Under the pieces are notes generated by a model, which did no database searches, was not told the DNA's origin, and was given only the letters and a program-made list of their open reading frames with translations. The translations under genes were made by a program, and so were the position numbers. This document shows positions 25,562 to 35,344 of a stretch of DNA of 64,000 bases, in pieces. The DNA is from Peristeroidobacter agariperforans (GTDB lineage Bacteria > Pseudomonadota > Gammaproteobacteria > Steroidobacterales > Steroidobacteraceae), in contig NZ_RYFW01000001.1 in NCBI RefSeq assembly GCF_004138335.1, forward strand, positions 2,356,001-2,420,000, in the 5' to 3' direction. Position 1 is the stretch's first letter. Every line of letters starts with the position of its first letter.

Positions 25562-28500
25562 GGCAGCGGCCGCAAGCCCTCGGCTCGCACCCGCCAGCCT
25601 TGCTTCGGGAAGCCGGGCAGGTAAGTGAGATCGCCATCCCAGCCCGCCGCCATCAATCCAACAGCGAGCAGCAAGCCACCGTTGGACGGGAAGTAGGTTT
25701 CCGCGAGCCGGCGATAACCCGCATCTGCGTTAGCGTTGCTAGCCGCTGTCGGCACGAGATCCGCTGCGTGCTCATTCAGATGCACGCGCGGCGTCATGCC
25801 GCTGACACCGAACTGGAAATTTCTCGAGCTGGACAGCAGGAAGTCGACGGCCTTGTCCGGCTCGTGCAGGCGCGCTGCAGTCATGGCGAGCAGCGGAAAG
25901 TCCCATCCCCACGTCTGTCGCAGATCCCAATGCGATTCCACCGCACGCAGCGTGCGACGCATGGTTTCCCGGTCGACGCTCGAGCCCGGCAGCAAACCCA
26001 GCGCGCCGAGGAAGGATGGATGATCGCGATTCCAGCATTCGTCGGCCGTGTTGCCGTTGGAGCACTTGGGGCTGCGCGCCTGCTCCCACTGTTGAGGAAA
26101 CGACTCGACCGCCAGGTACAAACCGTCCCGCTGCGGCAGCGGCGAGAGCTTCTGTAGCACACGATCCCATTCGGGCTTGCGCGCAAGCTTCAATCGTTCG
26201 CGCCAGCTTTGCGCCGTCGCCAGTCCGAAGCGGAAATATTCCAACTCGAACGTTGGATTGAACGTCGTGAGCGGCGGGAACACTTCCTGCGCGGGGATGA
26301 GCGGCGGACCGAGGACATAGCGATCGGTCTTCTCGTCATGGTGAGCAAAGGATGCGAGCAGATCGGCGGTCTCGAACACCAGCTCCTGATACTGCGCCAG
26401 GGTAACAGGGTTGGGCCGGTCGCGATAAATCAGCTCCGCGAGAAAGATCGGATGCGGCTGCTGCCACATCAGGAAGGGCGTGATGGTGCTCGGGCTTTCG
26501 CGCCCTTCAGGTCCAACCATCTTCGGCCACCACGCGCCGCTCAGGCCATGCGAAGCCGCGCGCGCCTTCGCTTGCAGCAAGTGTTGCTGATACCAGGGCA
26601 TGCTGCGTTCGAGCAGCTCCGTCCGACCCCACTGTGCGAAGTGCGCGGCATGCCAGGGGTGCATTTCCATGTGGAACTTGCCGTTCCAACTGTTGGAGAA
26701 CAAGCCCTCTTCCTGTGGCGGCAAGGCGCCAGCGCCGTTCAGCGCCATCAGATATTGAGAGAGCACCACGCGCCGCTCGAGCTCTTTCGCGCGCGGATCC
26801 GTGCTGCCGGAGAAATCGATCACGCCGCCATTGTTCCAAAAAGAATTCCAGTGCGTGACTACAGAGTCGTGTGTTTCCGACGCCGACGGCAGCGGTTGCT
26901 GATGCCGCTCGGGCGAGAACAGCACGCTGAAGCGGAAGACGCCGTCATTAGCCTTGGGGCGAACGCGCATCGAATGCGGGCCGATGGGTTCGAAGCTCGC
27001 ATCCTCATCGCTCGCGGCCGTGACGAAGTAACGGGTGTCGTCAAGGCGACGTTGCAGGGAGATCTGGCGTGCGCTCTTGCCGAGCACTTCCGTCGTGTGA
27101 CGCTCCGGATGCTCCCAATCCGCCGGATTCGGATTGAGCTGAGCGGCGACGCCCGGAAACTTCAGATCGACGCCGAGCCGTGCAGGCTCGATCGTCGGCG
27201 CTTTGATGCTCACATGGAGCATGTCGAGGCGCGGATGAACGCTCGTCTCGATATCGACCGGCTGGCCTTCGAACTCGAAGTGACTGCGCAGCGTACCGCT
27301 CCACAGGTCGAGCGTCTGTCGAGTCGCCTTCAGATCGGAGAACTGCGCGGGCTTGCCGTTCTTCGATAGCAAGTGCAGCGACACACGCCCCAGCGAGAAG
27401 CGATGCGGGTTCTCGCGCAGCCACTGAATCTCCGGACGCTTTGCTTCTGACCAATCGCGCAGCCACGGGTATTGCTGTGGCTGCCCGCGAACGTCGATGG
27501 TCGTGAGGCTGTCCTCATACTTGAACTGCTTGGGATTGGGAAAGCTGTGCCACGCCCACTGCGCCTGCGTCAGCAGCGGCGTCAGCGACGAATATTGTTC
27601 CTGGAAGGTTTGCAGTCCGGTGATGTCGGCAGTGAACGCGACGTTTCCATTGCCGACCATGAACGGCGAGGAAGGGTCGATGCTCGTCAGCGTGGGATGG
27701 TTTCGGGTCACCAGTGCTTGCCGATCGATGCTCGTGTCCTCGACGTGCACCCAGTCGAAGTCCGCGATGCCGCCGCCGGTCGGATTGGATGTGAACGTAA
27801 ATAGCGCGGGCCGTGCGCCTTTCCACCAGCTGAACATCAGCTTCGCGCGCGTGCCGAACGGTTTGAACGTCTTGCCCTCGTCAGTACTGTAGGAGTAGCG
27901 GGCGAACTCATCATCGACGTTCACCCGCAAGACCAGCGAATCGGCCGCAACGACATCGCCGAGCGTGTCCGTACCGGCGTAGGAGAACGTGAGATGGCGC
28001 TTGCCTGACTGCTGCGTCAATCCGATCCAGCTCGGGCGCTTGCCAAACATGGCGAGCCCGGCCTTCTGCCCGTCGCGCATCTCGCTCGCCAGAATTCGCG
28101 TCGTGACCTGCGACGAGCGACCGTGCAGTACCTGAGTCAGAGTGTTTCGGGCGCTGACGAAGTTCTGCGCTGGCATCGCCTTCAGTCGCAGATGGCCGCG
28201 ACGCTCGCTCAAACTCCAGTTTGCGTCCGTCGGGTTGTGATTCCACTCCCACTGCACGCCGAGCTTCGCGTCCGAAAACTCATCGGACGTTTGAATCTGC
28301 ACCGGCTCGAATTTACTGCCGACGTCGGGCACGCGATGTGACAGCACGGGCTGTCCGTTCGGCGCGCCTGGCAACAACTCGCCCATCACTGGCCAGCCAT
28401 CCTCCCAACGCACCGGCTGCATGTGAACGATGCGCCCATACGCACCCGTGCTGTTGAAGTGCAAGAACCAGCCTTCGCCCGACGGTGTTTCGACATAGCC

Positions 28501-29343
28501 GCCCTGATGAGGCGCCTGCACGTGTGTCGTTCCTTTGGAGAGCACAGTGCGGATCTCATACGGGCCGTAGATGTTCCTGGATCGAAGCACCGCCTGCGGT
28601 CCTTCGCCGACGCCACCGTAGGGCGCGAAGATATAGTAGTAGCCATCGCGCTTGAGCAGCTTCGGGCCTTCGAGAATCGGCAATCGCACTTTGTCTTCGA
28701 CGATCACCTTGCCGGCGTCGAGCGCCTTGGCGCCGTCGGCGCTCATCCGGCGCAGGATCAATGGACCAGCGCCGACGCGCGAATGAACCAGATAGGCGTT
28801 GCCATCGTCGTCCCACAGCGGGCACGGATCTTCGAGATTGGGCTCGTCGATGACTTTGACGGGTGCGCTCCACGGTCCTTCGGCACGCGCGGCGCTAGCC
28901 ATGAACACGCCTTCGGTGGGCGTTGCGAAGTACACGTAGAAGCGCCCCTCGTGAAAACGGATGGACGGCGCCCAGACGCCGGCGGCGTAGCGGTGGCCCA
29001 TCCTGGTGTTGAAAGGAATGCGCTCGGTGGTGTCGTCGAACTCCACCGGACCGGGCAGGTCGTAGTTGGGATGGAAATCCAGCCGCGGCAGCACGTGACC
29101 GAGCAGCGTCCAGTGCACCAGGTCCTTGGATTTCAGCACCGGCACGCCCGGCGAGAAATGAAATGTCGACGCCACCATGTAGTAGCTGTCGTCGACTCGG
29201 ATGACATCCGGATCCGAGTAGTCCGAGTGCAGGATGGGATTGCGATACGAGGTGGCCGCATCGGCGAGTGCGGCGCTCGTCGGATCGACGAGCGTCGCGG
29301 CCAGAAGGAAAGCGCTGCTCAGAGCGAGGGCAACCGACTTCAT
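25558..29343 (-). CDS. Exported two-module glycoside hydrolase: GH43 plus six-hairpin domain
   Basis: A 1261-residue secreted enzyme with signal peptide (1-28). Residues ~33-340 are a five-bladed GH43 catalytic domain (beta-xylosidase/arabinofuranosidase type): Asp44 in SDPDVIR is the likely base, Asp172 in EDPCP the modulator and Glu225 in LEGPK the acid. Residues ~350-540 form a beta-sandwich (DEFSDAKLGVQWEWNHNPTD) seen after many GH43 domains. From ~555 (PFMVGNGNVAFTADITGLQTF) to the end is a second, apparently complete (alpha/alpha)6 six-hairpin glycosidase-like module, with NSWNGKFHMEMHPWHAAH at ~884-900 as probable active site. Each half is normally a separate protein. The substrate is probably a xylose- or arabinose-containing glycan (inference). 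The start at 29343 was chosen for the signal peptide. Confidence 0.88.
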   Translation of the reverse strand: MKSVALALSSAFLLAATLVDPTSAALADAATSYRNPILHSDYSDPDVIRVDDSYYMVASTFHFSPGVPVLKSKDLVHWTLLGHVLPRLDFHPNYDLPGPVEFDDTTERIPFNTRMGHRYAAGVWAPSIRFHEGRFYVYFATPTEGVFMASAARAEGPWSAPVKVIDEPNLEDPCPLWDDDGNAYLVHSRVGAGPLILRRMSADGAKALDAGKVIVEDKVRLPILEGPKLLKRDGYYYIFAPYGGVGEGPQAVLRSRNIYGPYEIRTVLSKGTTHVQAPHQGGYVETPSGEGWFLHFNSTGAYGRIVHMQPVRWEDGWPVMGELLPGAPNGQPVLSHRVPDVGSKFEPVQIQTSDEFSDAKLGVQWEWNHNPTDANWSLSERRGHLRLKAMPAQNFVSARNTLTQVLHGRSSQVTTRILASEMRDGQKAGLAMFGKRPSWIGLTQQSGKRHLTFSYAGTDTLGDVVAADSLVLRVNVDDEFARYSYSTDEGKTFKPFGTRAKLMFSWWKGARPALFTFTSNPTGGGIADFDWVHVEDTSIDRQALVTRNHPTLTSIDPSSPFMVGNGNVAFTADITGLQTFQEQYSSLTPLLTQAQWAWHSFPNPKQFKYEDSLTTIDVRGQPQQYPWLRDWSEAKRPEIQWLRENPHRFSLGRVSLHLLSKNGKPAQFSDLKATRQTLDLWSGTLRSHFEFEGQPVDIETSVHPRLDMLHVSIKAPTIEPARLGVDLKFPGVAAQLNPNPADWEHPERHTTEVLGKSARQISLQRRLDDTRYFVTAASDEDASFEPIGPHSMRVRPKANDGVFRFSVLFSPERHQQPLPSASETHDSVVTHWNSFWNNGGVIDFSGSTDPRAKELERRVVLSQYLMALNGAGALPPQEEGLFSNSWNGKFHMEMHPWHAAHFAQWGRTELLERSMPWYQQHLLQAKARAASHGLSGAWWPKMVGPEGRESPSTITPFLMWQQPHPIFLAELIYRDRPNPVTLAQYQELVFETADLLASFAHHDEKTDRYVLGPPLIPAQEVFPPLTTFNPTFELEYFRFGLATAQSWRERLKLARKPEWDRVLQKLSPLPQRDGLYLAVESFPQQWEQARSPKCSNGNTADECWNRDHPSFLGALGLLPGSSVDRETMRRTLRAVESHWDLRQTWGWDFPLLAMTAARLHEPDKAVDFLLSSSRNFQFGVSGMTPRVHLNEHAADLVPTAASNANADAGYRRLAETYFPSNGGLLLAVGLMAAGWDGDLTYLPGFPKQGWRVRAEGLRPLP

Positions 29344-29408
29344 ATTTCCTGCAGATCCCTGTGGCGGCGTGACAGCATGGGGGGCACCGTCACGCCGCCA
29401 CCTTTCGA

Positions 29409-32400
29409 TCATAACGTGCGAACGCTCATACCGATGAACATGGTGCGGCCGTTGTAGTCGTAGGTCGCAGGCCACGTGTTGGCGCGGATCTGCGCACTGC
29501 CGACCACCGGCGGATCGTCGTCGGCGAGATTGTTCACGCCGCCGAAGAATTCCACCTGCTGGCCCCAGTCATAAGAGAAGGAGAAGTCCAGATAGTTCTG
29601 CGAGCCCAGGCGCGGATTCACCAGGTCGGCGTAGGCCGGCGCAGTCGTCCCCGCACGCGTCGGCAGCAGATAACGATCCACCGTCACAGCGTCGATGAAT
29701 CGATGCCGCAAGCTCAGGCTGAGCGGCCCAGTCGCCCAGGTGAAGCGAGTCACGCCCTTGTATTCGGGGATGGGCTCGCCGCAAGTGGTGCCATAGGAAC
29801 CGACGCAGCGGTTCTTCACGTTTGGGAACGCCTGCACTGGCGTCGAGGTGAACTCATTGGTCTTGGTCCACGCCGTGCTGATGTTCAACGTGCTGCCGTT
29901 GCCGAACAGGCCGAAACCGAAGTCGAAGCCGTAGCGAGCCGACAGATCGTAACCGGAGGTTGCCAGTCCGCCGGTGTTCGCCTGCCGGATCTCGGCGTAG
30001 TACGGCACGCTGATCTCGCCCGTCACCGGATTGCGATTGATGGCCTGGCAGAACTCGCTGTCGATGTCCTGAATGACGTTGAAGCACAGGTTCAACGTGT
30101 TGTTCAGGCCGCCGCCGAGTTGCGCGATCGCGCCATCCAGCGTGATGTCGAAGTAGTCCAACGTTACGGCCAGCTTCGGCAGAATCTGCGGCGTGACGAC
30201 GATGCCGAAGGTGCGAGTGTCGGACTCTTCTTCGCCCACCTCGGGATTGCCGCCAAACAATGCCGGGATGATCGTGTTCGGTTGCACGCCCGCCGTAAAC
30301 ACCGACGACGCCGGAACCCCGCTCGCGACACACAGCGCACGCACTTCATCCGTTCGACCGGAGGCGGGTTGTTTGTCGGAGCAAGGATCGGTTGCGGGCT
30401 CGACGCTCTGGCGCAGGCCGCCGTAGAGATCTGCAACGTTCGGTGCGCGAATCGCGCGCTGGAATTGCCCGCGGAAAGCAATGTCTTCGTTCAAGCGCCA
30501 GTCGAGACCGTAGAGATAGGTCCAGACCTTGCCCACACCCTCCAGATCGTAATCGGACATGCGGAACGCGCCGTTCGCCGTGAGATCGTCGATGAACGGC
30601 AAGCCGCCGAGCAGCGGGATGCGCAACTCGCCGAAGATTTCCCTGGCCGTCACATCGCCCTCGGTGGGCAGGCCAGGATTGAAGCCGACTACGTCGCCCG
30701 AGCGCAGGAACTCATCCGGCACGAACTGCGAGGATGCATACCGCCACTCTGCGCCGAGCGAGAAGGCCAGCGGACCGGCCGGCAGATCGATGATCTGGCC
30801 GGACAGCGTTGCGGCGGCGACCTGCAGCTGCGCTTCGGTTGAGTTGGTCGCGCCAATCGCGATCGCATCCACGGCAGCATCGGATATGTTCTGGCCGAAG
30901 ATGTTCAGCAGCGGGGCCGCGCCACCGCTCGAGAGCAACGCGCTCTGGAAGCGGCTGCGAGAAACGTTGCCCGACTGGCGGCTCGTCTCTTCGGTGCGCG
31001 CGAAGGTGTAATAGACATCGTAGGCGAGGTTGCTGAGGAAATTCTCCGAGACATCGCCGATGTCACCACGCACGCCCAATGCCATGCGCCACACATTGCG
31101 GTCGGACACGTTTTCACGCAGGCCGACCTCGACCAGGCGACGGCCGACGTTGATCACCGCGAAGCCATCGTTCGGATTGTTGACGCGCGAGCTCGAGCCA
31201 GTCGTCACTGTGGTCGGTCCGGTCTCGGCCAGATCCAACTGGCGCAGGACCTCGTTCATTCCATCGACATTTGCGAGATGCTGATTGTTGATGTTGAACA
31301 GGAACGGACCGCTGATGTTGGTCGGCGCCAGCTGCTGATCGACGCGGTTGTTGCTGAAGTGGAACTCCAGATAACCGGTCGCCTTGTCGGTGAAGTCGTA
31401 ATGACTGAACGCGTTCACCATCCAGCGTTCCTGCGGCACCTGCAGATAGTTGTCGGGGCCGAGGTTGAAGTCGTCCTGCGGTGTGAGGGCAGGGCGCACT
31501 GCTGAGCCTGTGTCGTTGAACGTGAAGCCGCGCGAGCCCATGCCGGTGAGGCCCGCCGCTTCCAGTGCGTCATTCAAACCGGCGGTCGACGTGGCGGAAT
31601 TGAAGAGCGGCACGCCGGTGAAGCGGCCGTTTGGAATATCGCCGCTGCCGCCCGCGATGAGTCCCGGCACGCCGCCCGCAGCACGACACGTCGAGCCCGA
31701 GGGCACAGCGACCGGAACGCCCGCATGATCGCGGCTCGCAGATGCCGGTGTCACGCAACCGTCGGACAGAGAGTCGTATGCCCATTCGCCGCGCTCGCCG
31801 CGAGTGATGGAGCCACGATTGAGATAGTTCACCGACACGACTGCGTTACCGCGGCCCTCGGCGAAGTTGCCGCCGACGGTGAGGTCGATGTTGTAAGTCG
31901 GCGTCGTGGTCGGGCTGTCGTAACTCGTTTGCGCCGTTGCTTCCACACCTTCGAAGTCATCGCGCATGATGAAGTTGACGACGCCGGTGATGGCGTCGGA
32001 GCCGTACACCGCGGAGGAGCCGCCAGTGACGACTTCGGTGCGTGCGATCAGCGCGGTCGGAATGGTGTTGAGGTCGGTGACCTGTTCCGGGCCGTAGATC
32101 GCGAAGCGTCGGCCGTTGACCAGCACCAGGTTGCGGGATGCGCCGAAGCCGCGAAGATTCACATCGGCGGTGCCGCCCGGCACCGTGTTTGCTGAGGCGC
32201 CACCGTTGGTGGACGCCACGAATTGAGGCGCGTCGCTCAGGATTTTTTCGACGTTCGGCGCGCCGGAGAGTTTTATTTCTTCCACACCGATGACGCTGAC
32301 CGGCGTCGAGGTGTCGATGCCCTCGCGCGCGATTCTCGAGCCTGTCACCAGTACCTCTTCCACTTCCGCACGCTGCGTGTCTTGCGCCAGTGCAGCTGTG

Positions 32401-32477
32401 CCCAAAGTGGAACCCGCGAATACCACACCGAAGCCGAGCGCAGCCGCTCGCCGGCGATGTTTCAATCTCCCGATCAT
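29409..32477 (-). CDS. Large TonB-dependent receptor of the carbohydrate locus
   Basis: A 1022-residue outer membrane receptor with a signal peptide (about 1-31, ending TAALA|QD). EEVLVTGSRI is TonB-box-like, the plug contains LRGFGASRNLVLVNGRRFA and VVTGGSSAVYGSDAITGVVNF, and the barrel ends RTMFIGMSVRTL with few aromatic residues. The VTGSRI form and >1000 residues are typical of receptors for oligosaccharides or large molecules in Xanthomonas/Caulobacter-type bacteria. AGGGGG lies 7 bp upstream of the ATG. It is 65 bp upstream of the glycosidase gene on the same strand, forming a likely uptake/degradation operon. Confidence 0.93.
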   Translation of the reverse strand: MIGRLKHRRRAAALGFGVVFAGSTLGTAALAQDTQRAEVEEVLVTGSRIAREGIDTSTPVSVIGVEEIKLSGAPNVEKILSDAPQFVASTNGGASANTVPGGTADVNLRGFGASRNLVLVNGRRFAIYGPEQVTDLNTIPTALIARTEVVTGGSSAVYGSDAITGVVNFIMRDDFEGVEATAQTSYDSPTTTPTYNIDLTVGGNFAEGRGNAVVSVNYLNRGSITRGERGEWAYDSLSDGCVTPASASRDHAGVPVAVPSGSTCRAAGGVPGLIAGGSGDIPNGRFTGVPLFNSATSTAGLNDALEAAGLTGMGSRGFTFNDTGSAVRPALTPQDDFNLGPDNYLQVPQERWMVNAFSHYDFTDKATGYLEFHFSNNRVDQQLAPTNISGPFLFNINNQHLANVDGMNEVLRQLDLAETGPTTVTTGSSSRVNNPNDGFAVINVGRRLVEVGLRENVSDRNVWRMALGVRGDIGDVSENFLSNLAYDVYYTFARTEETSRQSGNVSRSRFQSALLSSGGAAPLLNIFGQNISDAAVDAIAIGATNSTEAQLQVAAATLSGQIIDLPAGPLAFSLGAEWRYASSQFVPDEFLRSGDVVGFNPGLPTEGDVTAREIFGELRIPLLGGLPFIDDLTANGAFRMSDYDLEGVGKVWTYLYGLDWRLNEDIAFRGQFQRAIRAPNVADLYGGLRQSVEPATDPCSDKQPASGRTDEVRALCVASGVPASSVFTAGVQPNTIIPALFGGNPEVGEEESDTRTFGIVVTPQILPKLAVTLDYFDITLDGAIAQLGGGLNNTLNLCFNVIQDIDSEFCQAINRNPVTGEISVPYYAEIRQANTGGLATSGYDLSARYGFDFGFGLFGNGSTLNISTAWTKTNEFTSTPVQAFPNVKNRCVGSYGTTCGEPIPEYKGVTRFTWATGPLSLSLRHRFIDAVTVDRYLLPTRAGTTAPAYADLVNPRLGSQNYLDFSFSYDWGQQVEFFGGVNNLADDDPPVVGSAQIRANTWPATYDYNGRTMFIGMSVRTL

Positions 32478-32821
32478 TTCATAGCCCCCTATGAAGAATT
32501 TGTTGGTCGCCCGCGCCGACGGCGTGAGCGGTTTTGAATCGTTTTGATGATTGCTAGCCGGTGCCAGCCGTGTGTGTTCGTCCCCTTGCGAGTTACCGCT
32601 ATCATTGCTTGCCGTCGTGACCGGCAATGAGCGAGAATTATCATAGTTGATTGAAGTTGGCTAGAGGCCGGTCACAGCGCTCATGACTCCGTCCCGGTCG
32701 GCGACAATCGATTCAGGCGAATGCATTACGCAGACAAATATTTCTGCAAGAGTGCTCGCTGGAGTTCCGGCGCGGCGCGCGTGGACCGCGACAAAATACT
32801 TATTTTCCAGGGGTTTCATGC
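32478..32821. other. 344-bp divergent intergenic region of the carbohydrate locus
   Basis: The region between the receptor and oxidoreductase starts has no gene. It must hold both promoters. The most visible element is a perfect 9-bp inverted repeat, listed separately. An AT-rich core (about 32630-32660) lies between its arms. Confidence 0.6.
32617..32675. promoter_or_regulatory. Widely spaced 9-bp inverted repeat
   Basis: GTGACCGGC (32617-32625) and GCCGGTCAC (32667-32675) are perfect inverted arms 41 bp apart, about four helical turns, flanking AT-rich DNA between divergent promoters. This would suit two operator half-sites or a looping repressor; the regulator gene is not in the window. 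Confidence 0.4.
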
Positions 32822-34276
32822 ATGAATGACCAAGATCCTGTCGGCCTCGATCGACGCACCGTGCTCAAGTCGGCCGGCGCTGTGGCGCTCGGTTTGGCGA
32901 GCACCGCTTACGCCGCTGCGCCCAGAAAGCGTTTCGCCGTGGTCGGAGTGGGCTCGCGCTCACGCATGTATACGCACGCGATCACCGGTAAATTTCGTGA
33001 CTCCAACGAACTCGTAGGAGTGAGCGATAACAATGCGGGCCGGGCAGCCCTGGCGGTGAAGACGATTGCCGCGACCGGCGCGAGCAAGCCCAAGGCCTAC
33101 AGCGCGGCGGATTTCGATCGCATGATTCGCGAAACCAAGCCGCAGACCGTGATCGTCACGACCCCGGACGCGACTCACAACGATTACATCGTGCGTGCGT
33201 TGGATGCCGGGTGCGATGTGATCACCGAGAAGCCGATGACCACGACGCCCGAGAAGGCGCAGACCATTCTGGATGCCTGCAAACGCAACGGCCGGCACGT
33301 GCGTGTGACTTTCAATTACCGGTATTCCCCGCCGCGCACGCAGATCAAGGACATGCTGATGAGCGGCGAGATCGGCGAGGTTCTCTCGGTCGACTTCCAT
33401 TGGTTGTTGAACACCGTGCACGGTGCTGACTACTTCCGCCGCTGGCACAGCAATAAAGCCATTTCCGGTGGCCTGATGATTCACAAGGCGACGCATCATT
33501 TCGATCTGGTGAACTGGTGGCTCGGGGCGCAACCGGAATCGGTCGTCGCGGTTGGCAAGCGCGAGTTCTATACGCCCGAGATGGCCAAGCGCATGGGACT
33601 GAAAGGCCCGCATGAGCGCTGCCGGACCTGTCCCGAGAAGGCTGCCTGCACGTTCTATTTCGACCTCGCCGCCGATCCCGGGCTGAAGGCGCTGTACCTG
33701 GACAATGAGCAGCACGACGGCTATTTCCGTGACCAGTGCGTGTGGCGGCCTGAAATCAACATCGAAGACACGATGAACGTCGTGGTTCGCTACGACACAG
33801 GCACGACGCTGAGTTATTCGCTGAATGCGTTCAACTCCTGGGAGGGTTATCACATCGCGTTCAACGGCACGAAGGGCCGTATCGAGCATTCGATCGTCGA
33901 GCAGGCGGGCGTCGCCGGCGCCGACGAGACGCAGGGAAAGATCAAGGATGATGGCGTGACGACGCGGATCATTCCCTTGCGAGGCGCGCCGCGTGAGATC
34001 GAGCCTTGGACCGGAACGGGCGGTCACGGCGGCGGCGATGACGTGATGCTGACTGAGATATTCGGCGATGCGCCGGCCGATAAGTACAAGCGTGCATCGG
34101 ACGAGCGCGGCGGCGCTTACTCCATGCTCGTGGGCGCCGCAGCCAACCAATGTTTCAAGACGGGTCAGTCGGTGCGCATCGATCAGTTGGTGACGGGGCT
34201 GGCGCCGCCGGATCGTGCGCCGATGCCGAGCCGCACGGCATCGCTGCCGATGCCGATGAAAGTAAAGATGCCGTAG
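32822..34276 (+). CDS. Tat-exported Gfo/Idh/MocA-family oxidoreductase
   Basis: A 484-residue NAD(P)-dependent oxidoreductase with a twin-arginine signal (LDRRTVLKSAGAVALGLAS, cleaved after AYA). The Rossmann motif is VVGVGSRSRMY, EKPMTTTPEKA carries the catalytic Lys of this family, and a C-terminal alpha/beta domain follows with GLMIHKATHHFDLVNWW. CRTCPEKAAC is an unusual Cys cluster that may bind metal. Tat export fits a folded, cofactor-loaded periplasmic enzyme; several such proteins are glycosidases acting by NAD-dependent oxidation-elimination. Divergence from the glycan receptor supports sugar processing. CAGGGG precedes the ATG by 8 bp. Confidence 0.9.
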   Translation: MNDQDPVGLDRRTVLKSAGAVALGLASTAYAAAPRKRFAVVGVGSRSRMYTHAITGKFRDSNELVGVSDNNAGRAALAVKTIAATGASKPKAYSAADFDRMIRETKPQTVIVTTPDATHNDYIVRALDAGCDVITEKPMTTTPEKAQTILDACKRNGRHVRVTFNYRYSPPRTQIKDMLMSGEIGEVLSVDFHWLLNTVHGADYFRRWHSNKAISGGLMIHKATHHFDLVNWWLGAQPESVVAVGKREFYTPEMAKRMGLKGPHERCRTCPEKAACTFYFDLAADPGLKALYLDNEQHDGYFRDQCVWRPEINIEDTMNVVVRYDTGTTLSYSLNAFNSWEGYHIAFNGTKGRIEHSIVEQAGVAGADETQGKIKDDGVTTRIIPLRGAPREIEPWTGTGGHGGGDDVMLTEIFGDAPADKYKRASDERGGAYSMLVGAAANQCFKTGQSVRIDQLVTGLAPPDRAPMPSRTASLPMPMKVKMP

Positions 34277-34378
34277 CGAAAAGGGGCAGGGGGCGTTCGC
34301 GCTCAGGTGCGGGCGCTCTCTGCAGACACCGCTGGCGTTTTACGGCGCAGGCGCGGCCGGCTCGGTATCATGGCGTGC

Positions 34379-35239
34379 ATGACCGAATCGATTGAGAGAC
34401 GAACGCCGGGGCCGCTGCTGACGTTGAAGGTTCACGACCAGCTGCAGAAGGCGCGACGCGCGGGTGTTGCCGAGCTGTCGTGCTCGCTGGATCTGGATCG
34501 CACGACGACGACAGTGGCGCTCGACGACTCCGGCTGGACCTGGCAGGGGCAGCGCTATCCGTATCTGGAGAAGTGCAAGGAGCGCACGGTTTATTACTGG
34601 AGAGACGGCGAGTTCGCGCCGGTATCTCGCTACAGCTCATCGCTCATCAAGCTGGTGCCGACCGAGTGGGGCACGCCCACCTTCGAGATCGACGGCATCA
34701 AAATGCTAGTAAGTGAGCGACTGTCGCCCTATCAGGATGCGCAAGCGAAGGTTGCTTTGATCGAGCCTCGCGGCAAAGTGGTGCTCGATACCTGCGGCGG
34801 CTTGGGTTACTTCGCGGCCTGGTGTCTGGAAGGTGGCGCGGCGCGCATTGTGTCGTTCGAAAAGAATCCCGATGTCATCTGGCTGCGCAGTCTGAATCCC
34901 TGGTCGCCGCAAACGTGCGGCGCGCTCTCGCTGACTCAAGGCGATGTTTCGGAAAAGATCGCCGAGCTGCCGGACGCGTCGTTCGATGCCATCCTGCACG
35001 ACCCGCCGCGCTTTGGTATCGCCGGCGAGCTGTACTCACAATCGTTCTACGATCAGCTCGCGCGAGTGTTGAAACGTGGCGGGCGAATGTTTCATTACAC
35101 CGGCGCGCCGAACAAACTCACGACCGGCCGCGACGTGCCCACCGAAGTGGCCACTCGCCTGAAGCGCAGCGGTCTCAAAACCAAACTCCACGGCGATGGC
35201 GTGCTGGCGAGCAAAGCCGGGCGCGGATCCGGCCTGTAA
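34379..35239 (+). CDS. Class I SAM-dependent methyltransferase (COG2521-like)
   Basis: A 286-residue methyltransferase. Residues around 138-150 (VVLDTCGGLGYFAAWCLEGGA) form motif I of the SAM site, VSFEKNPDVIWL motif II, and FDAILHDPPRF a DPP-type post-motif. The C-terminal domain resembles spermidine-synthase-like methyltransferases, especially those I recall as predicted archaeal-type COG2521. The substrate is unknown. An ATG at 34370 in the same frame is an alternative start. A small CGGGG-CTA-CCCCG hairpin (35257-35269) follows the stop. Confidence 0.75.
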   Translation: MTESIERRTPGPLLTLKVHDQLQKARRAGVAELSCSLDLDRTTTTVALDDSGWTWQGQRYPYLEKCKERTVYYWRDGEFAPVSRYSSSLIKLVPTEWGTPTFEIDGIKMLVSERLSPYQDAQAKVALIEPRGKVVLDTCGGLGYFAAWCLEGGAARIVSFEKNPDVIWLRSLNPWSPQTCGALSLTQGDVSEKIAELPDASFDAILHDPPRFGIAGELYSQSFYDQLARVLKRGGRMFHYTGAPNKLTTGRDVPTEVATRLKRSGLKTKLHGDGVLASKAGRGSGL

Positions 35240-35344
35240 CGAAGGGGCCTACTTATCGGGGCTACCCCGTCGCGATTTCATGGGCATGGATCTCACTCGA
35301 AGGCGATGCGTTACCGAGACGCAATGTTTCGAAGGAGTGCAGTC

